Origin: Loktanella sp. 5RATIMAR09
GTDB taxonomy: Bacteria > Pseudomonadota > Alphaproteobacteria > Rhodobacterales > Rhodobacteraceae
Length of the DNA: 46,299 nucleotides
Assembly: GCF_001419985.1 (NCBI RefSeq)
Contig: NZ_LJAL01000016.1
Coordinates: 1-46,299 of the forward strand
Direction of reading: 5' to 3'
Part shown: positions 17,280 to 27,254 of the stretch, one piece after another
Layout of the letters: each line of letters starts with the position of its first letter
Numbering within the stretch: position 1 is the stretch's first letter
The notes under the pieces: model-generated
Database searches by the model: none
Seen by the model: only the letters and a program-made list of their open reading frames with translations
Told to the model about the DNA's origin: nothing
Program-made: the position numbers and the translations under genes

Positions 17280-17320
17280 GCGTGCCTGTCGGCGCGACCG
17301 CTCAGAGGGTGAAACGCGCC
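17274..17320 (+). promoter_or_regulatory. Attenuator hairpins between leuL and leuA
   Basis: CTCTGAGCG (17274-17282), which covers the leader stop codon, pairs perfectly with CGCTCAGAG (17299-17307), and an inner GTC/GAC adds to it. A competing stem joins GGCGCG (17291-17296) to CGCGCC (17315-17320). The two stems are mutually exclusive, as in attenuators. No U-run follows, so the output may be Rho-dependent or translational rather than intrinsic termination. Confidence 0.6.
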
Positions 17321-17351
17321 AAGATATGCTAAGGACAAAAGGAATACCAAA

Positions 17352-18911
17352 ATGACCACATCGAACGAAGTGTTGATTTTCGACACAACCCTGCGCGACG
17401 GCGAACAATCCCCGGGCGCGACCATGACCCATAACGAAAAGCTCGAAATCGCCGAGCTGCTGGACGAGATGGGCGTTGATATTATCGAAGCAGGCTTTCC
17501 GATTGCCTCTGAGGGTGATTTTCAGGCGGTGAGCGAGATTGCGAAACTGTCGAAATCTGCCACCATCTGTGGCCTCTCGCGCGCGAACTACAAAGATATC
17601 GACCGCTGCTGGGAAGCCGTGAAGCATGCCAGATCCCCGCGTATTCACACGTTTATCGGCACATCACCGCTGCACCGTGCGATCCCCAACCTGACCATGG
17701 ACGAGATGGCCGAACGTATTCACGACACGGTCACCCATGCGCGCAACCTGTGTGACAACGTGCAATGGTCGCCGATGGATGCCACACGGACCGAGTGGGA
17801 TTACCTGTGCCGCGTCGTCGAGATTGCGATCAAGGCGGGTGCCACCACGATCAATATTCCTGACACGGTGGGCTACACCGCCCCTGTCGAGAGTGCGGAT
17901 CTGATCCGCAGGTTGATTACCAATGTGCCGGGTGCCGATGATGTGATTTTCGCGACCCACTGCCACAATGACCTTGGGATGGCCACGGCGAATTCGCTAG
18001 CTGCTGTCGAAGGCGGCGCACGCCAGATCGAGTGTACGATCAACGGTCTGGGCGAACGTGCGGGCAATACGGCACTGGAAGAGGTGGTGATGGCGCTGAA
18101 AGTGCGCAACGATATCATGCCGTATACCACCAAGATCGACACACGTAAGATCATCAATATCTCGCGCCGTGTGGCGACGGTGTCCGGCTTTGCGGTTCAG
18201 TACAACAAAGCCATCGTCGGCAAGAACGCTTTTGCGCATGAAAGCGGCATTCACCAGGACGGCATGCTGAAGAACCGCGAAACATTCGAGGTGATGAAAC
18301 CCGAGGATGTGGGTCTGGCGGGCACATCCCTGCCCTTGGGCAAACACTCAGGCCGTGCAGCGCTGCGTGCGAAACTGGCCGAGCTGGGGTTCGATCTGGC
18401 GGACAACCAGTTGAACGATATCTTTGTGCGCTTCAAGGATCTGGCAGACCGCAAGAAGGAAGTCTTTGACGATGACCTGATGGCGCTGGTCTATCAAAAT
18501 GACAGCGCCGAGGACCGTCTGAAGCTGAAATCCCTGCGTGTCGTCTGCGGCACCCAAGGCCCCCAGACAGCAGATATGGTGATGGAGATTGACGGCGCCG
18601 ATGTTGAAACATCGGCCACAGGTGACGGTCCGGTGGATGCCACATTCAACGCGGTCAAAGCGTTGTTCCCGCATGGCGCGCGCCTGCAACTGTATCAAGT
18701 CAGCGCCGTGACCGAAGGCACCGATGCACAGGCGACAGTCTCGGTCCGGATGGAAGAAGACGGGCGCATCGCGACGGGGCAATCGGCCGATACCGATACC
18801 GTTGTGGCAAGCGCCAAAGCCTATATCAACGCGCTCAACCGGCTGCTTGTGCGCCGCGAACAATCCGAGCCCGGATATGACGTAAAGGGTGTCAGTTACA
18901 AAGACACCTGA
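17352..18911 (+). CDS. leuA: 2-isopropylmalate synthase
   Basis: LeuA condenses acetyl-CoA with 2-oxoisovalerate, the first committed step to leucine. The 519-residue protein has the catalytic TIM barrel with TTLRDGEQSPGA near residue 13, the metal-binding THCHNDLG near residue 205 and NGLGERAGN. GKHSGRAAL precedes the C-terminal LeuA regulatory dimer domain (about 390-500), which usually carries leucine feedback inhibition. AAAAGGA is the ribosome-binding site. It is preceded by a leucine leader peptide and followed by a strong hairpin, so it is a single-gene transcript under attenuation. Confidence 0.97.
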   Translation: MTTSNEVLIFDTTLRDGEQSPGATMTHNEKLEIAELLDEMGVDIIEAGFPIASEGDFQAVSEIAKLSKSATICGLSRANYKDIDRCWEAVKHARSPRIHTFIGTSPLHRAIPNLTMDEMAERIHDTVTHARNLCDNVQWSPMDATRTEWDYLCRVVEIAIKAGATTINIPDTVGYTAPVESADLIRRLITNVPGADDVIFATHCHNDLGMATANSLAAVEGGARQIECTINGLGERAGNTALEEVVMALKVRNDIMPYTTKIDTRKIINISRRVATVSGFAVQYNKAIVGKNAFAHESGIHQDGMLKNRETFEVMKPEDVGLAGTSLPLGKHSGRAALRAKLAELGFDLADNQLNDIFVRFKDLADRKKEVFDDDLMALVYQNDSAEDRLKLKSLRVVCGTQGPQTADMVMEIDGADVETSATGDGPVDATFNAVKALFPHGARLQLYQVSAVTEGTDAQATVSVRMEEDGRIATGQSADTDTVVASAKAYINALNRLLVRREQSEPGYDVKGVSYKDT

Positions 18912-18934
18912 GGCGATCTGCACCGACTCAATAA

Positions 18935-18970
18935 ACAAACGGCGATCCATTGACCTGGGTCGCCGTTTGT
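18935..18970 (+). terminator. Hairpin terminator after leuA
   Basis: ACAAACGGCGA pairs perfectly with TCGCCGTTTGT over a 14-base loop, 24 bases past the stop. The right arm itself provides the T-rich end; there is no long U-run after it. Confidence 0.65.
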
Positions 18971-19152
18971 CGTTCGGCGGTAAGGGCCATATCGATGACA
19001 GAACCCGACAACACTCGCAATGTTGCAAAAGTATAATCAATGGGCGTTTTTGGACAGTTTTAACGCTTTTAAGATTGATAAATCATAAGTGGCAGATTGC
19101 CGCCGCGTTTCAAAAATGGAGGGCTTCTATCCCTGCAAGAGTGTCTTTATAA

Positions 19153-20256
<1,104 letters not shown>

Positions 20257-20280
20257 CAAAGAGCGAGGGAACCTCCGCCC

Positions 20281-21204
20281 TTGGCACGCGACAAGAACAG
20301 CGAAGACTTTATCGGCCCGATCCGCAGATTGCTGGTTGGGGTGTTGGTTTTGGCGCTTGTCGGTTTGTTTCTGGTCTGGCGAATTGACAGCCCGCGTGTT
20401 GAAAGGCTGCGCGCCGCAGCGATTGATGCCGTTATTCCGTCCTTTGATTGGGCGATGGCCCCTGTAACGGGGGCTGCCAATCTGGTCAGCGATTTCCAGA
20501 GCTACCAGCAACTCCGTGCCCAAAATCAGGATTTGCGCCGCGAATTGCAGCAGATGCGCGCATGGCGCGAAGCGGCGCTACAGCTTGAACAGGAAAACGC
20601 CAAGCTGCTTGATCTTAATAACGTGAGCCTGGATCCGAAACTGACGGTTGTGACGGGGGTTGTCATTACAGACAGCGGTTCACCCTTTCGTCAGTCCGTT
20701 TTGGTGAACGTCGGCGCGCGCGACGGTATACTTGATGGCTGGCCGACGATGGATGCCATCGGGTTGGTGGGGCGAATTGCGGGCGTCGGGCAAAACAGCA
20801 GCCGTGTGATGCTGCTGACAGACACCTCGAGCCGGATTCCCGTCACCATCCAACCGTCTGGCCAACGCGCCATTCTTGCCGGAGACAATTCCCTGAACCC
20901 CCCGCTGGAGTTCTTGGAGGATGCAGCGCTGGTCCGCCCCGGAGACAGGGTTGTTTCGTCGGGTGATGGCGGTGTGTTTCCCGCAGACCTGCTTGTCGGC
21001 CAAGTTGCTTTGGGCACGGACAACCGGCTGCGGGTCCGTCTTGCCGCCGATTATCAAAGGCTGGAATTTTTGCGTGTCCTGCGCTCGCAACCTCACGAAC
21101 GCATTGATGATCCGGGAAATCTGCTTGCACCCGAGGCCGAGTTCTTTGGCCCGGCAGCGATCAACCCTGCTGCAATGAGCGCGTCGGAGCTTGGCGATGG
21201 CTGA
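20281..21204 (+). CDS. mreC: Rod-shape-determining protein MreC
   Basis: MreC is a bitopic inner-membrane protein that links MreB to PBP2 in the periplasm. The 307-residue product has one membrane helix (about 17-37), then a coiled coil (about 75-115) and the beta-rich MreC core ending near residue 285. Translation starts at TTG with a GAGGGAA ribosome-binding site; no ATG lies between this and the membrane segment. It is 24 bases downstream of mreB. Confidence 0.95.
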   Translation: MARDKNSEDFIGPIRRLLVGVLVLALVGLFLVWRIDSPRVERLRAAAIDAVIPSFDWAMAPVTGAANLVSDFQSYQQLRAQNQDLRRELQQMRAWREAALQLEQENAKLLDLNNVSLDPKLTVVTGVVITDSGSPFRQSVLVNVGARDGILDGWPTMDAIGLVGRIAGVGQNSSRVMLLTDTSSRIPVTIQPSGQRAILAGDNSLNPPLEFLEDAALVRPGDRVVSSGDGGVFPADLLVGQVALGTDNRLRVRLAADYQRLEFLRVLRSQPHERIDDPGNLLAPEAEFFGPAAINPAAMSASELGDG

Positions 21205-21736
21205 GTGGGCAGATAGCAAAACCTGGACCAACAGGCTTGTCTTTATTGCGTTGGCCTTTGTACTGATTGTCGTTGATCTGGTGCCGCTGGACATGCGCCC
21301 TTCGCTTTGGGCAGCACCGGATGTGCTATTGGCTGCAACCCTTGCCTGGGTCGCGCGCAAGCCAAGCTATGCTCCTGTGTTTATCATTGCGGTGATCATG
21401 CTTTTGACAGACTTTCTGTTCCTGCGCCCGCCGGGACTTTGGGCGGCCTTGGTTGTCGTACTTACCGAGACCATTCGCCGCCAGCATCGCGAATTCCGCA
21501 CGATGCCTTTCTTGGTCGAATGGGGCACGATTGCCTTCGGGATTGTTGCCATTACCGTCATCAACCGTATCGTTCTGGCCGTGGTGATGGCGCCACAGGC
21601 ACCTCTTGCCCCGACATTGGTTGAAATGGTCGCAACAATACTGGTTTATCCTTTTGTGCTGGTTGCGGCGCATTTCATGTTCGGTGTGTCGCGCATGTCA
21701 CCCGGCGAAGTTGGACGCAAAGGACAGGTTCTATGA
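21197..21736 (+). CDS. mreD: Rod-shape-determining protein MreD
   Basis: A 179-residue polytopic membrane protein (about five or six helices), the usual third member of the mre locus. ATG with GGAG upstream was preferred over the TTG two codons earlier. It overlaps the end of mreC by 8 bases and the start of mrdA by 4 (ATGA). Identity rests on position, topology and size more than motifs, because MreD is poorly conserved. Confidence 0.9.
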   Translation: MAEWADSKTWTNRLVFIALAFVLIVVDLVPLDMRPSLWAAPDVLLAATLAWVARKPSYAPVFIIAVIMLLTDFLFLRPPGLWAALVVVLTETIRRQHREFRTMPFLVEWGTIAFGIVAITVINRIVLAVVMAPQAPLAPTLVEMVATILVYPFVLVAAHFMFGVSRMSPGEVGRKGQVL

Positions 21737-23673
21737 AACGCGCGCCCAAAGATGTTGTTGCAGGCGCACGCACCGTCAGTCGGCGCGCGCTGGTCGTGGG
21801 CGGTCTTCAACTTGGTGTCGTGGGGGCCTTGGGCTGGCGCATGCAATCCTTGCAGGTCGAACAGGCTGACCAGTTCCGCCTCTTGGCCGAGGAAAACCGG
21901 ATCAACATTCGCCTGCTGCCGCCGTCGCGCGGTTTGATCTTTGACCGCAACGGGATTCCGATCGCCGCCAATGAGCAGAATTACCGCGTGGTCATGGTGC
22001 GCGAAGATGCGGGCGATGTGGGCGAGGTCTTGGCCAAACTGACCGAGATTGTCGAAATCGACCCCCGTGATCTTGCGCGGGCGATGGAGGAAATGCGCCG
22101 TCGCTCGCCTTTTGTGCCGGTCACGATTGCGGACCGTCTGTCGTGGGAAGACGTGGCACAGATCAACCTTAATACCCCCGCCCTGCCCGGGATTCAGGCC
22201 GAAGTCGGCCTGAGCCGCGTTTACCCGTGGGGGGCCGATCTGGCCCACGTGGTGGGCTATGTCGGGCCGGTCAGCGACTATGACCTGAGCCGGATTGATG
22301 ATCCTGATCCCCTGCTGCAAATCCCGAAGTTCCAGATCGGAAAGACGGGCGCGGAAAACCGGCTGGAACGCACGCTGCGCGGCACTGCGGGCACGCGCCG
22401 CATCGAAGTGAATGCCGCAGGCCGCATCATGCGCGAGCTTGACCGTAAAGAGGGTGATCCGGGCAAGGATGTTCAACTGACGCTGGACAGCCGGCTGCAA
22501 AGCTATGTGCAGGCGCGGCTGGACAATGAAAGCGCCGGTGCCGTGGTGATCGACCTCGAGAATGGTGATTTGCGCGCCATCGCCTCGGCGCCCGCATTCG
22601 ATCCCAATCTTTTTGTGCGCGGCATTTCCGTGGCGGACTGGACTGCGCTGAACCAGGACAAATACCGCCCGCTGGCCGCGAAAGCGGTGCAAGGCACCTA
22701 CCCGCCTGGTTCGACCTTCAAGATGGTCACTGTTCTGGCGGCGATGGAGGCGGGTTTCGTCACCCCTGACGAGACCGTTTATTGTCCCGGCTACACCGAT
22801 GTTTTCAATATCCGTTTTCACTGCTGGAAACGTGGCGGGCACGGCAATATCAACCTGCACGAAAGCCTCAAGCAAAGCTGCGACTGCTATTACTATGAGA
22901 TTGCGCAGCGGGTTGGCATCGACAAAATGGCAGAGATGGCCCGCAAGCTGGGTTTGGGGGTGCGCCATGATCTGCCGCTCTCGGCCGTGGCCGAAGGGCT
23001 GGCACCCGATAAGGAATGGAAAGCAAGGGTACGCGGCGAAGAATGGCGGATCGGGGATACCGTGAACGCCTCGATCGGACAGGGGTATGTGCTGTCCTCA
23101 CCGTTGCAGCTTGCCGTGATGACAGCGCGGCTTGCGACAGGCCGCGTGGTGACACCACGCCTGATCCGGCTGATTGACGGTGTCGAGCAGCCGTCCGGTT
23201 TGGGTGAGAGTCTCGGGCTGAACGAGAACACCCTGCGCCGCATTCGCGCGTCGATGGAGGATGTGTGCAACCACCGTCGCGGGACTGCCTACGGGTCAAG
23301 GATTATTGATGAGGCGCACAAGATGGCGGGCAAGACGGGCACCAGCCAGGTGCGCCGCATCACGCCCGAAGAACGCGCAGCCGGCGTGGTCCGTAACGAA
23401 GACCTGCCGTGGGAACGCCGCGATCACGCGCTTTTCGTGGGCTATGCGCCCTATGATAACCCGCGCTATGCAGTGTCTGTCGTCGTGGAACACGGCGGCG
23501 GCGGCTCTGCGGCTGCGGCACCTATTGCGCGCGATATTCTTTTGCAGGCCCAATATGGTGGCCCGCCCCCGTTGGAAGCCTACCCTGCTGCTGTGCGTGA
23601 CCGCATCGCAGAGCAACAACGCCGGATTGAAGCTCGTGTTCCGCAAGGTGCAACAGGGCGCAGCCGCGTATGA
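21733..23673 (+). CDS. mrdA: Penicillin-binding protein 2, elongasome transpeptidase
   Basis: PBP2 cross-links peptidoglycan during cell elongation. The 646-residue protein has an N-terminal membrane anchor (about 15-37), a dimerisation domain with SRGLIFDRNG (near residue 57), and the transpeptidase domain. The active-site serine is in PPGSTFKMV, the second motif reads SCDCYYY and the third is KTGTSQV. It is coupled to both neighbours by 4-base overlaps and works with RodA as a polymerase/transpeptidase pair. Confidence 0.96.
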   Translation: MKRAPKDVVAGARTVSRRALVVGGLQLGVVGALGWRMQSLQVEQADQFRLLAEENRINIRLLPPSRGLIFDRNGIPIAANEQNYRVVMVREDAGDVGEVLAKLTEIVEIDPRDLARAMEEMRRRSPFVPVTIADRLSWEDVAQINLNTPALPGIQAEVGLSRVYPWGADLAHVVGYVGPVSDYDLSRIDDPDPLLQIPKFQIGKTGAENRLERTLRGTAGTRRIEVNAAGRIMRELDRKEGDPGKDVQLTLDSRLQSYVQARLDNESAGAVVIDLENGDLRAIASAPAFDPNLFVRGISVADWTALNQDKYRPLAAKAVQGTYPPGSTFKMVTVLAAMEAGFVTPDETVYCPGYTDVFNIRFHCWKRGGHGNINLHESLKQSCDCYYYEIAQRVGIDKMAEMARKLGLGVRHDLPLSAVAEGLAPDKEWKARVRGEEWRIGDTVNASIGQGYVLSSPLQLAVMTARLATGRVVTPRLIRLIDGVEQPSGLGESLGLNENTLRRIRASMEDVCNHRRGTAYGSRIIDEAHKMAGKTGTSQVRRITPEERAAGVVRNEDLPWERRDHALFVGYAPYDNPRYAVSVVVEHGGGGSAAAAPIARDILLQAQYGGPPPLEAYPAAVRDRIAEQQRRIEARVPQGATGRSRV

Positions 23674-24809
23674 GTTATCTTGAGTATAACACCAAGTATG
23701 TCCCGACAGGATTGCGCAAGGTGCTGCACCTGAACTGGGCGATTATCCTGTTGCTCATTGCGGTCGCAAGTGCCGGTTTTCTCATGCTTTATTCGGTCGC
23801 TGGCGGGTCGATGACGCCTTGGGTCGAACCGCAAATGCAGCGCTTCGCACTTGGGATGGTCCTGATGCTGGTCGTGGCGATGGTCCCGATCTGGTTCTGG
23901 CGCAACATGGCGTTTCTTGCATACGGCGGATCACTGGTCCTGCTTTTGGGGGTCGAGTTTTTCGGCGAGGTGCGCATGGGTGCCCAGCGCTGGATTGATC
24001 TGGGTTTCATGCGCTTGCAGCCATCCGAGTTGATGAAGATCACTTTGGTGATGTTTCTGGCCGCCTATTATGACTGGTTGCCCAACAAGAAAACCTCGCA
24101 TCCGCTCTGGGTCGTCGTGCCGGTGGTCATCATTGTCGTGCCGACACTGCTGGTTCTGCGTCAGCCGGATTTGGGGACAGCGCTTTTGCTGCTCATCGGT
24201 GGGGCGACGGTGATGTTTCTTGCGGGGGTCCATTGGGCCTATTTTGCAACCGTGGGCGGCGGCGGGATTGCAGCTGTTGTCGCCGCACTTCAAAGCCGCG
24301 GCACGCCGTGGCAGCTTTTGCAGGATTACCAGTATCGCCGGATTGATACCTTTCTGGACCCTGCCAATGATCCCTTGGGGGCAGGCTATCACATCACGCA
24401 GGCCAAGATTGCGCTTGGCTCTGGTGGGTGGACCGGACGGGGATTCATGCAGGGCACACAGTCGCGGCTGAATTTCCTGCCTGAAAAACATACCGATTTC
24501 ATCTTTACGACCTTGGCCGAGGAATTCGGCTTTGTCGGTGCTTTCACCTTGCTGGTGCTCTATTTGCTGATCGTCGTTTTCTGCATCATTTCGGCGATGG
24601 GCAACCGCGACCGCTTTGCCTCATTGCTGACGCTCGGTGTCGCAATGACCTTCTTTCTCTTTTTTGCTGTGAACATGGCGATGGTCATGGGCCTTGCCCC
24701 TGTCGTTGGCGTGCCCTTGCCGCTGGTCAGCTACGGCGGATCCGCCATGCTGGTCCTGCTGGTGGCTTTCGGCCTTGTTCAGAGCGCCCATATCCATAGG
24801 CCACGCTAA
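23670..24809 (+). CDS. rodA: SEDS glycosyltransferase RodA
   Basis: RodA polymerises glycan strands as partner of PBP2. The 379-residue protein has about ten membrane helices. It shows SEDS motifs MGAQRWIDLGFMRLQPSEL (about 110), the conserved loop with WTGRGFMQGTQSRLNFLPE and HTDFIF (about 250-275), and PLVSYGGSAM near the C-terminus. The ATGA start overlaps mrdA. The stop shares its last base with the ATG of the next gene, so the downstream dehydrogenase is in the same operon. Confidence 0.96.
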   Translation: MSYLEYNTKYVPTGLRKVLHLNWAIILLLIAVASAGFLMLYSVAGGSMTPWVEPQMQRFALGMVLMLVVAMVPIWFWRNMAFLAYGGSLVLLLGVEFFGEVRMGAQRWIDLGFMRLQPSELMKITLVMFLAAYYDWLPNKKTSHPLWVVVPVVIIVVPTLLVLRQPDLGTALLLLIGGATVMFLAGVHWAYFATVGGGGIAAVVAALQSRGTPWQLLQDYQYRRIDTFLDPANDPLGAGYHITQAKIALGSGGWTGRGFMQGTQSRLNFLPEKHTDFIFTTLAEEFGFVGAFTLLVLYLLIVVFCIISAMGNRDRFASLLTLGVAMTFFLFFAVNMAMVMGLAPVVGVPLPLVSYGGSAMLVLLVAFGLVQSAHIHRPR

Positions 24810-25741
24810 TGCTGAATATCCTTTTCTCTGCCAAACCTGCCGCCTGGGAGGAATATGAGGCGCCGCTGAATGCGGCCCTGACCGAGGCTGGCCTGTCTGC
24901 AAACCTGTCGCGCGCGCACGCGCCGCAGGACGTTGACTATATTATCTTTGCCCCCAACGGGCCTGTGACAGACTTTCGCCCCTATACAAAAACGAAGGCG
25001 GTGATGGGTCTTTGGGCGGGGGTCGAGACGATCGTGAACAACGAAACCCTGACCCAACCACTGTGCCGATTGGTGGATGAGAGCCTGACAGCGGGGATGG
25101 TGGAATGGGTAACAGGGCATGCGCTGCGTCATCATCTGGGGATGGATACGCATATCTTGGGTCAGGACGGTGTGTGGCGCGATGACAGCTTTCCGCCTGT
25201 GGCCGCCAAACGCCCGGTGACGATCCTCGGGATCGGTGCCCTGGGGGCGGCCTGCGGTCAGGCACTCGCGGCTTTGGGCTTTCCGGTGACAGGGTGGAGC
25301 CGCAATCCCAAGAATGTCACCGGTCTGCGCTGTTTGCATGGCGATGACGGGTTGCGTGAGGCCCTCACCGACGCAGAGATCGTTATTCTTTTACTGCCGC
25401 AAACGCCCGAGACGACCAATATCCTGAATGCCGAAACCCTGGCGCTGATGGCGCAGGGCGGTTTCGTCATCAACCCCGGCCGTGGTCCGCTGATTGATGA
25501 TGCGGCACTTCTGGCCGCTTTGGATGCGGGCCAGATCGCCCATGCAACGCTGGATGTATTCCGGACCGAACCGCTGCCGGCGGAGGATGCGTATTGGGCA
25601 CATCCACAGGTGACGGTGACGCCGCATATCGCATCCACCACACGGCCCGAGACAGCAGCACGGGTGATTGTGGACAACATCGTGCGCGGCGAAGCGGGCC
25701 AGCCGTTTCACTATCTGGTGGATCGCGCGCGGGGCTACTAG
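24809..25741 (+). CDS. D-2-hydroxyacid dehydrogenase (GhrA-like glyoxylate/hydroxypyruvate reductase)
   Basis: A 310-residue NAD(P)H-dependent enzyme that should reduce glyoxylate, hydroxypyruvate or a related 2-oxoacid. The Rossmann motif is GIGALGAACG near residue 145. The catalytic region shows NPGRGP, the Asp/Glu of LDVFRTEPLP and His of VTVTPHIAS. It lacks an ATG-independent leader and overlaps rodA by one base (TAATG), so it is translated with the elongasome genes, although no direct functional link is known. Its end overlaps the convergent sseB-like gene by 4 bases. Confidence 0.9.
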   Translation: MLNILFSAKPAAWEEYEAPLNAALTEAGLSANLSRAHAPQDVDYIIFAPNGPVTDFRPYTKTKAVMGLWAGVETIVNNETLTQPLCRLVDESLTAGMVEWVTGHALRHHLGMDTHILGQDGVWRDDSFPPVAAKRPVTILGIGALGAACGQALAALGFPVTGWSRNPKNVTGLRCLHGDDGLREALTDAEIVILLLPQTPETTNILNAETLALMAQGGFVINPGRGPLIDDAALLAALDAGQIAHATLDVFRTEPLPAEDAYWAHPQVTVTPHIASTTRPETAARVIVDNIVRGEAGQPFHYLVDRARGY

Positions 25742-26517
25742 CGCAGTTTCGGCGGCTTGGCCGGATCCATCCCCGGTGCGCTGCCCGGGGTCTGCGGTGT
25801 TTCCGGCACGGGCAGATCAAAGCGCAATCCGACGCGTGCCAGATGTGCGGCCAACGGATCGGCGGCACGCACAAAGAGCACATCCATCATGCCTGCCTCG
25901 ATGCCCGAGAAGGTCAGCGCCTCACCTGCCGCAGAGGCCAGCGCCTTTTCCGCCCCTTCCAGCGCATCGACGAAGGCCAGCACGTGACCGCGCGCACCGT
26001 CTTCGTAGGTAGCCGCTGCAAGATAGGCAAAACGCGCCAGCCCTGCGGCAATGGCCAGTTTGCGATCAAGCCCTGTGATGACCGCTTCGGGCAGGCCTTT
26101 TGGGGCGGAGACTTCGGTCAGGCGGGCCTCGGTCTCGTCAGGTCCGTGCGAAAGCGTTTGCACCAGCCAGTCAATCGCTTCGGCCGGGATCAGCATGGCA
26201 GAGGGCGCGACTTCAAGATTGAGCGCCAGCCCGATCCCCTGCCCTGACAGCATCTGCGCCAATGCGCGGCCCGGGATGCCTGCGTAGGGTGCAGCACGGC
26301 CAACAAATTGCGAAAGTCGCTCTTCACGGTCGAAAACAAGCGCGAAACGCTGGTCTTCGATGTCGAAAAGTTCCGGCGTGATCTGGTCGCCTTCCGCCTC
26401 GGCCCCCAGCAGCATGAACAGTTCGGTATCGGCAAGGCGTTCGTAAAACCGCAGACGGACAGTGTCGTCGTCGGGGGCCGCTTCCATTGCGGCATGGGCC
26501 AGATCGAGGTCGGTCAT
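25738..26517 (-). CDS. SseB-like protein
   Basis: A 259-residue soluble protein whose N-terminal half (about 5-125) matches the SseB N-domain pattern: FYERLADTELFMLL, then FALVFDREERLSQFVG, then LSGQGIGLALNLEVAPSAML. SseB proteins have no well-defined reaction. The C-terminal tail is proline-rich. It overlaps the upstream glycosylase gene by 4 bases (ATGA) and the convergent dehydrogenase gene by 4. Confidence 0.75.
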   Translation of the reverse strand: MTDLDLAHAAMEAAPDDDTVRLRFYERLADTELFMLLGAEAEGDQITPELFDIEDQRFALVFDREERLSQFVGRAAPYAGIPGRALAQMLSGQGIGLALNLEVAPSAMLIPAEAIDWLVQTLSHGPDETEARLTEVSAPKGLPEAVITGLDRKLAIAAGLARFAYLAAATYEDGARGHVLAFVDALEGAEKALASAAGEALTFSGIEAGMMDVLFVRAADPLAAHLARVGLRFDLPVPETPQTPGSAPGMDPAKPPKLR

Positions 26518-27143
26518 TGCAATTCATCTTTCACAGCTTTGCGTAATGACGGCAGCAGGTCCGTTTCAAACCACGCATTTTTCTTGAGCCAAGCGGTATT
26601 GCGCCACGACGGATGTGGCAAGGGGAAGACACGCGGCGCAAGGCCGCGCCACCCTGCCACCGTTGCAGTGACAGATTTTTGCGGCCCAAGATGCCAGCGA
26701 TGCGCGTAGCCACCCACAAGGATCGTCAGGGGCACATCGCCCAGGGCCGCCATCACACGATCGTGCCAAGTCGCGCCGCAGATGGCAGGTGGCGGCAGAT
26801 CTGCGCCTTTTGCATCATATCCGGGAAAGCAAAAAGCCATCGGGACGATGGCAACCTTTTCACGGTCATAGAAACTGGCATTGTCCACGCCCAACCAATC
26901 GCGCAAACGATCACCCGAACGATCGGCAAACGGTCTTCCCGCTTCATGCACACGCATTCCCGGTGCCTGACCTGCAATCAAAATACGGGGGCTGCTCTGA
27001 AACCAGACCACGGGGCGCGGGCTGTGCCGCGTTTTCGTTTGTGCAAAACGATCCGCGCAGAGACGGCATGCAGAAATTTCGTGCTGGAGACTTCTCAAGG
27101 TACGCTCTCGGCCTGATGTGCAGCGCGCATTCCGCTCACGCAA
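26514..27143 (-). CDS. Uracil-DNA glycosylase family protein
   Basis: A 209-residue protein of the UDG superfamily, presumed to remove damaged bases or act on related nucleotides. It has a CRLC pair near the N-terminus, GQAPGMRVHEAGRPFADRSG as the active-site region, and HPSWRN near the C-terminus. The chosen start is TTG; another TTG lies 16 codons in and no ATG is available before the conserved core. The ribosome-binding site is poor for both. It leads the two-gene unit with the sseB-like gene. Activity is inferred from family only. Confidence 0.8.
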   Translation of the reverse strand: MRERNARCTSGRERTLRSLQHEISACRLCADRFAQTKTRHSPRPVVWFQSSPRILIAGQAPGMRVHEAGRPFADRSGDRLRDWLGVDNASFYDREKVAIVPMAFCFPGYDAKGADLPPPAICGATWHDRVMAALGDVPLTILVGGYAHRWHLGPQKSVTATVAGWRGLAPRVFPLPHPSWRNTAWLKKNAWFETDLLPSLRKAVKDELQ

Positions 27144-27254
27144 ATGTCGCTATATTGATGCCACAAAGTCGCTGTATCGGAAATGGCATAGGCATGTTAA
27201 TACCTTGCCTGTAAGAAAAATATGCACCGGTAAGCGGGCAAGAGCGGAAACGAC

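Noticed and set aside
17294..17351. Intrinsic terminator in the leuA leader
   Set aside because: Neither hairpin is followed by a U-run, so a classical intrinsic attenuator is not supported; kept as competing stems only.
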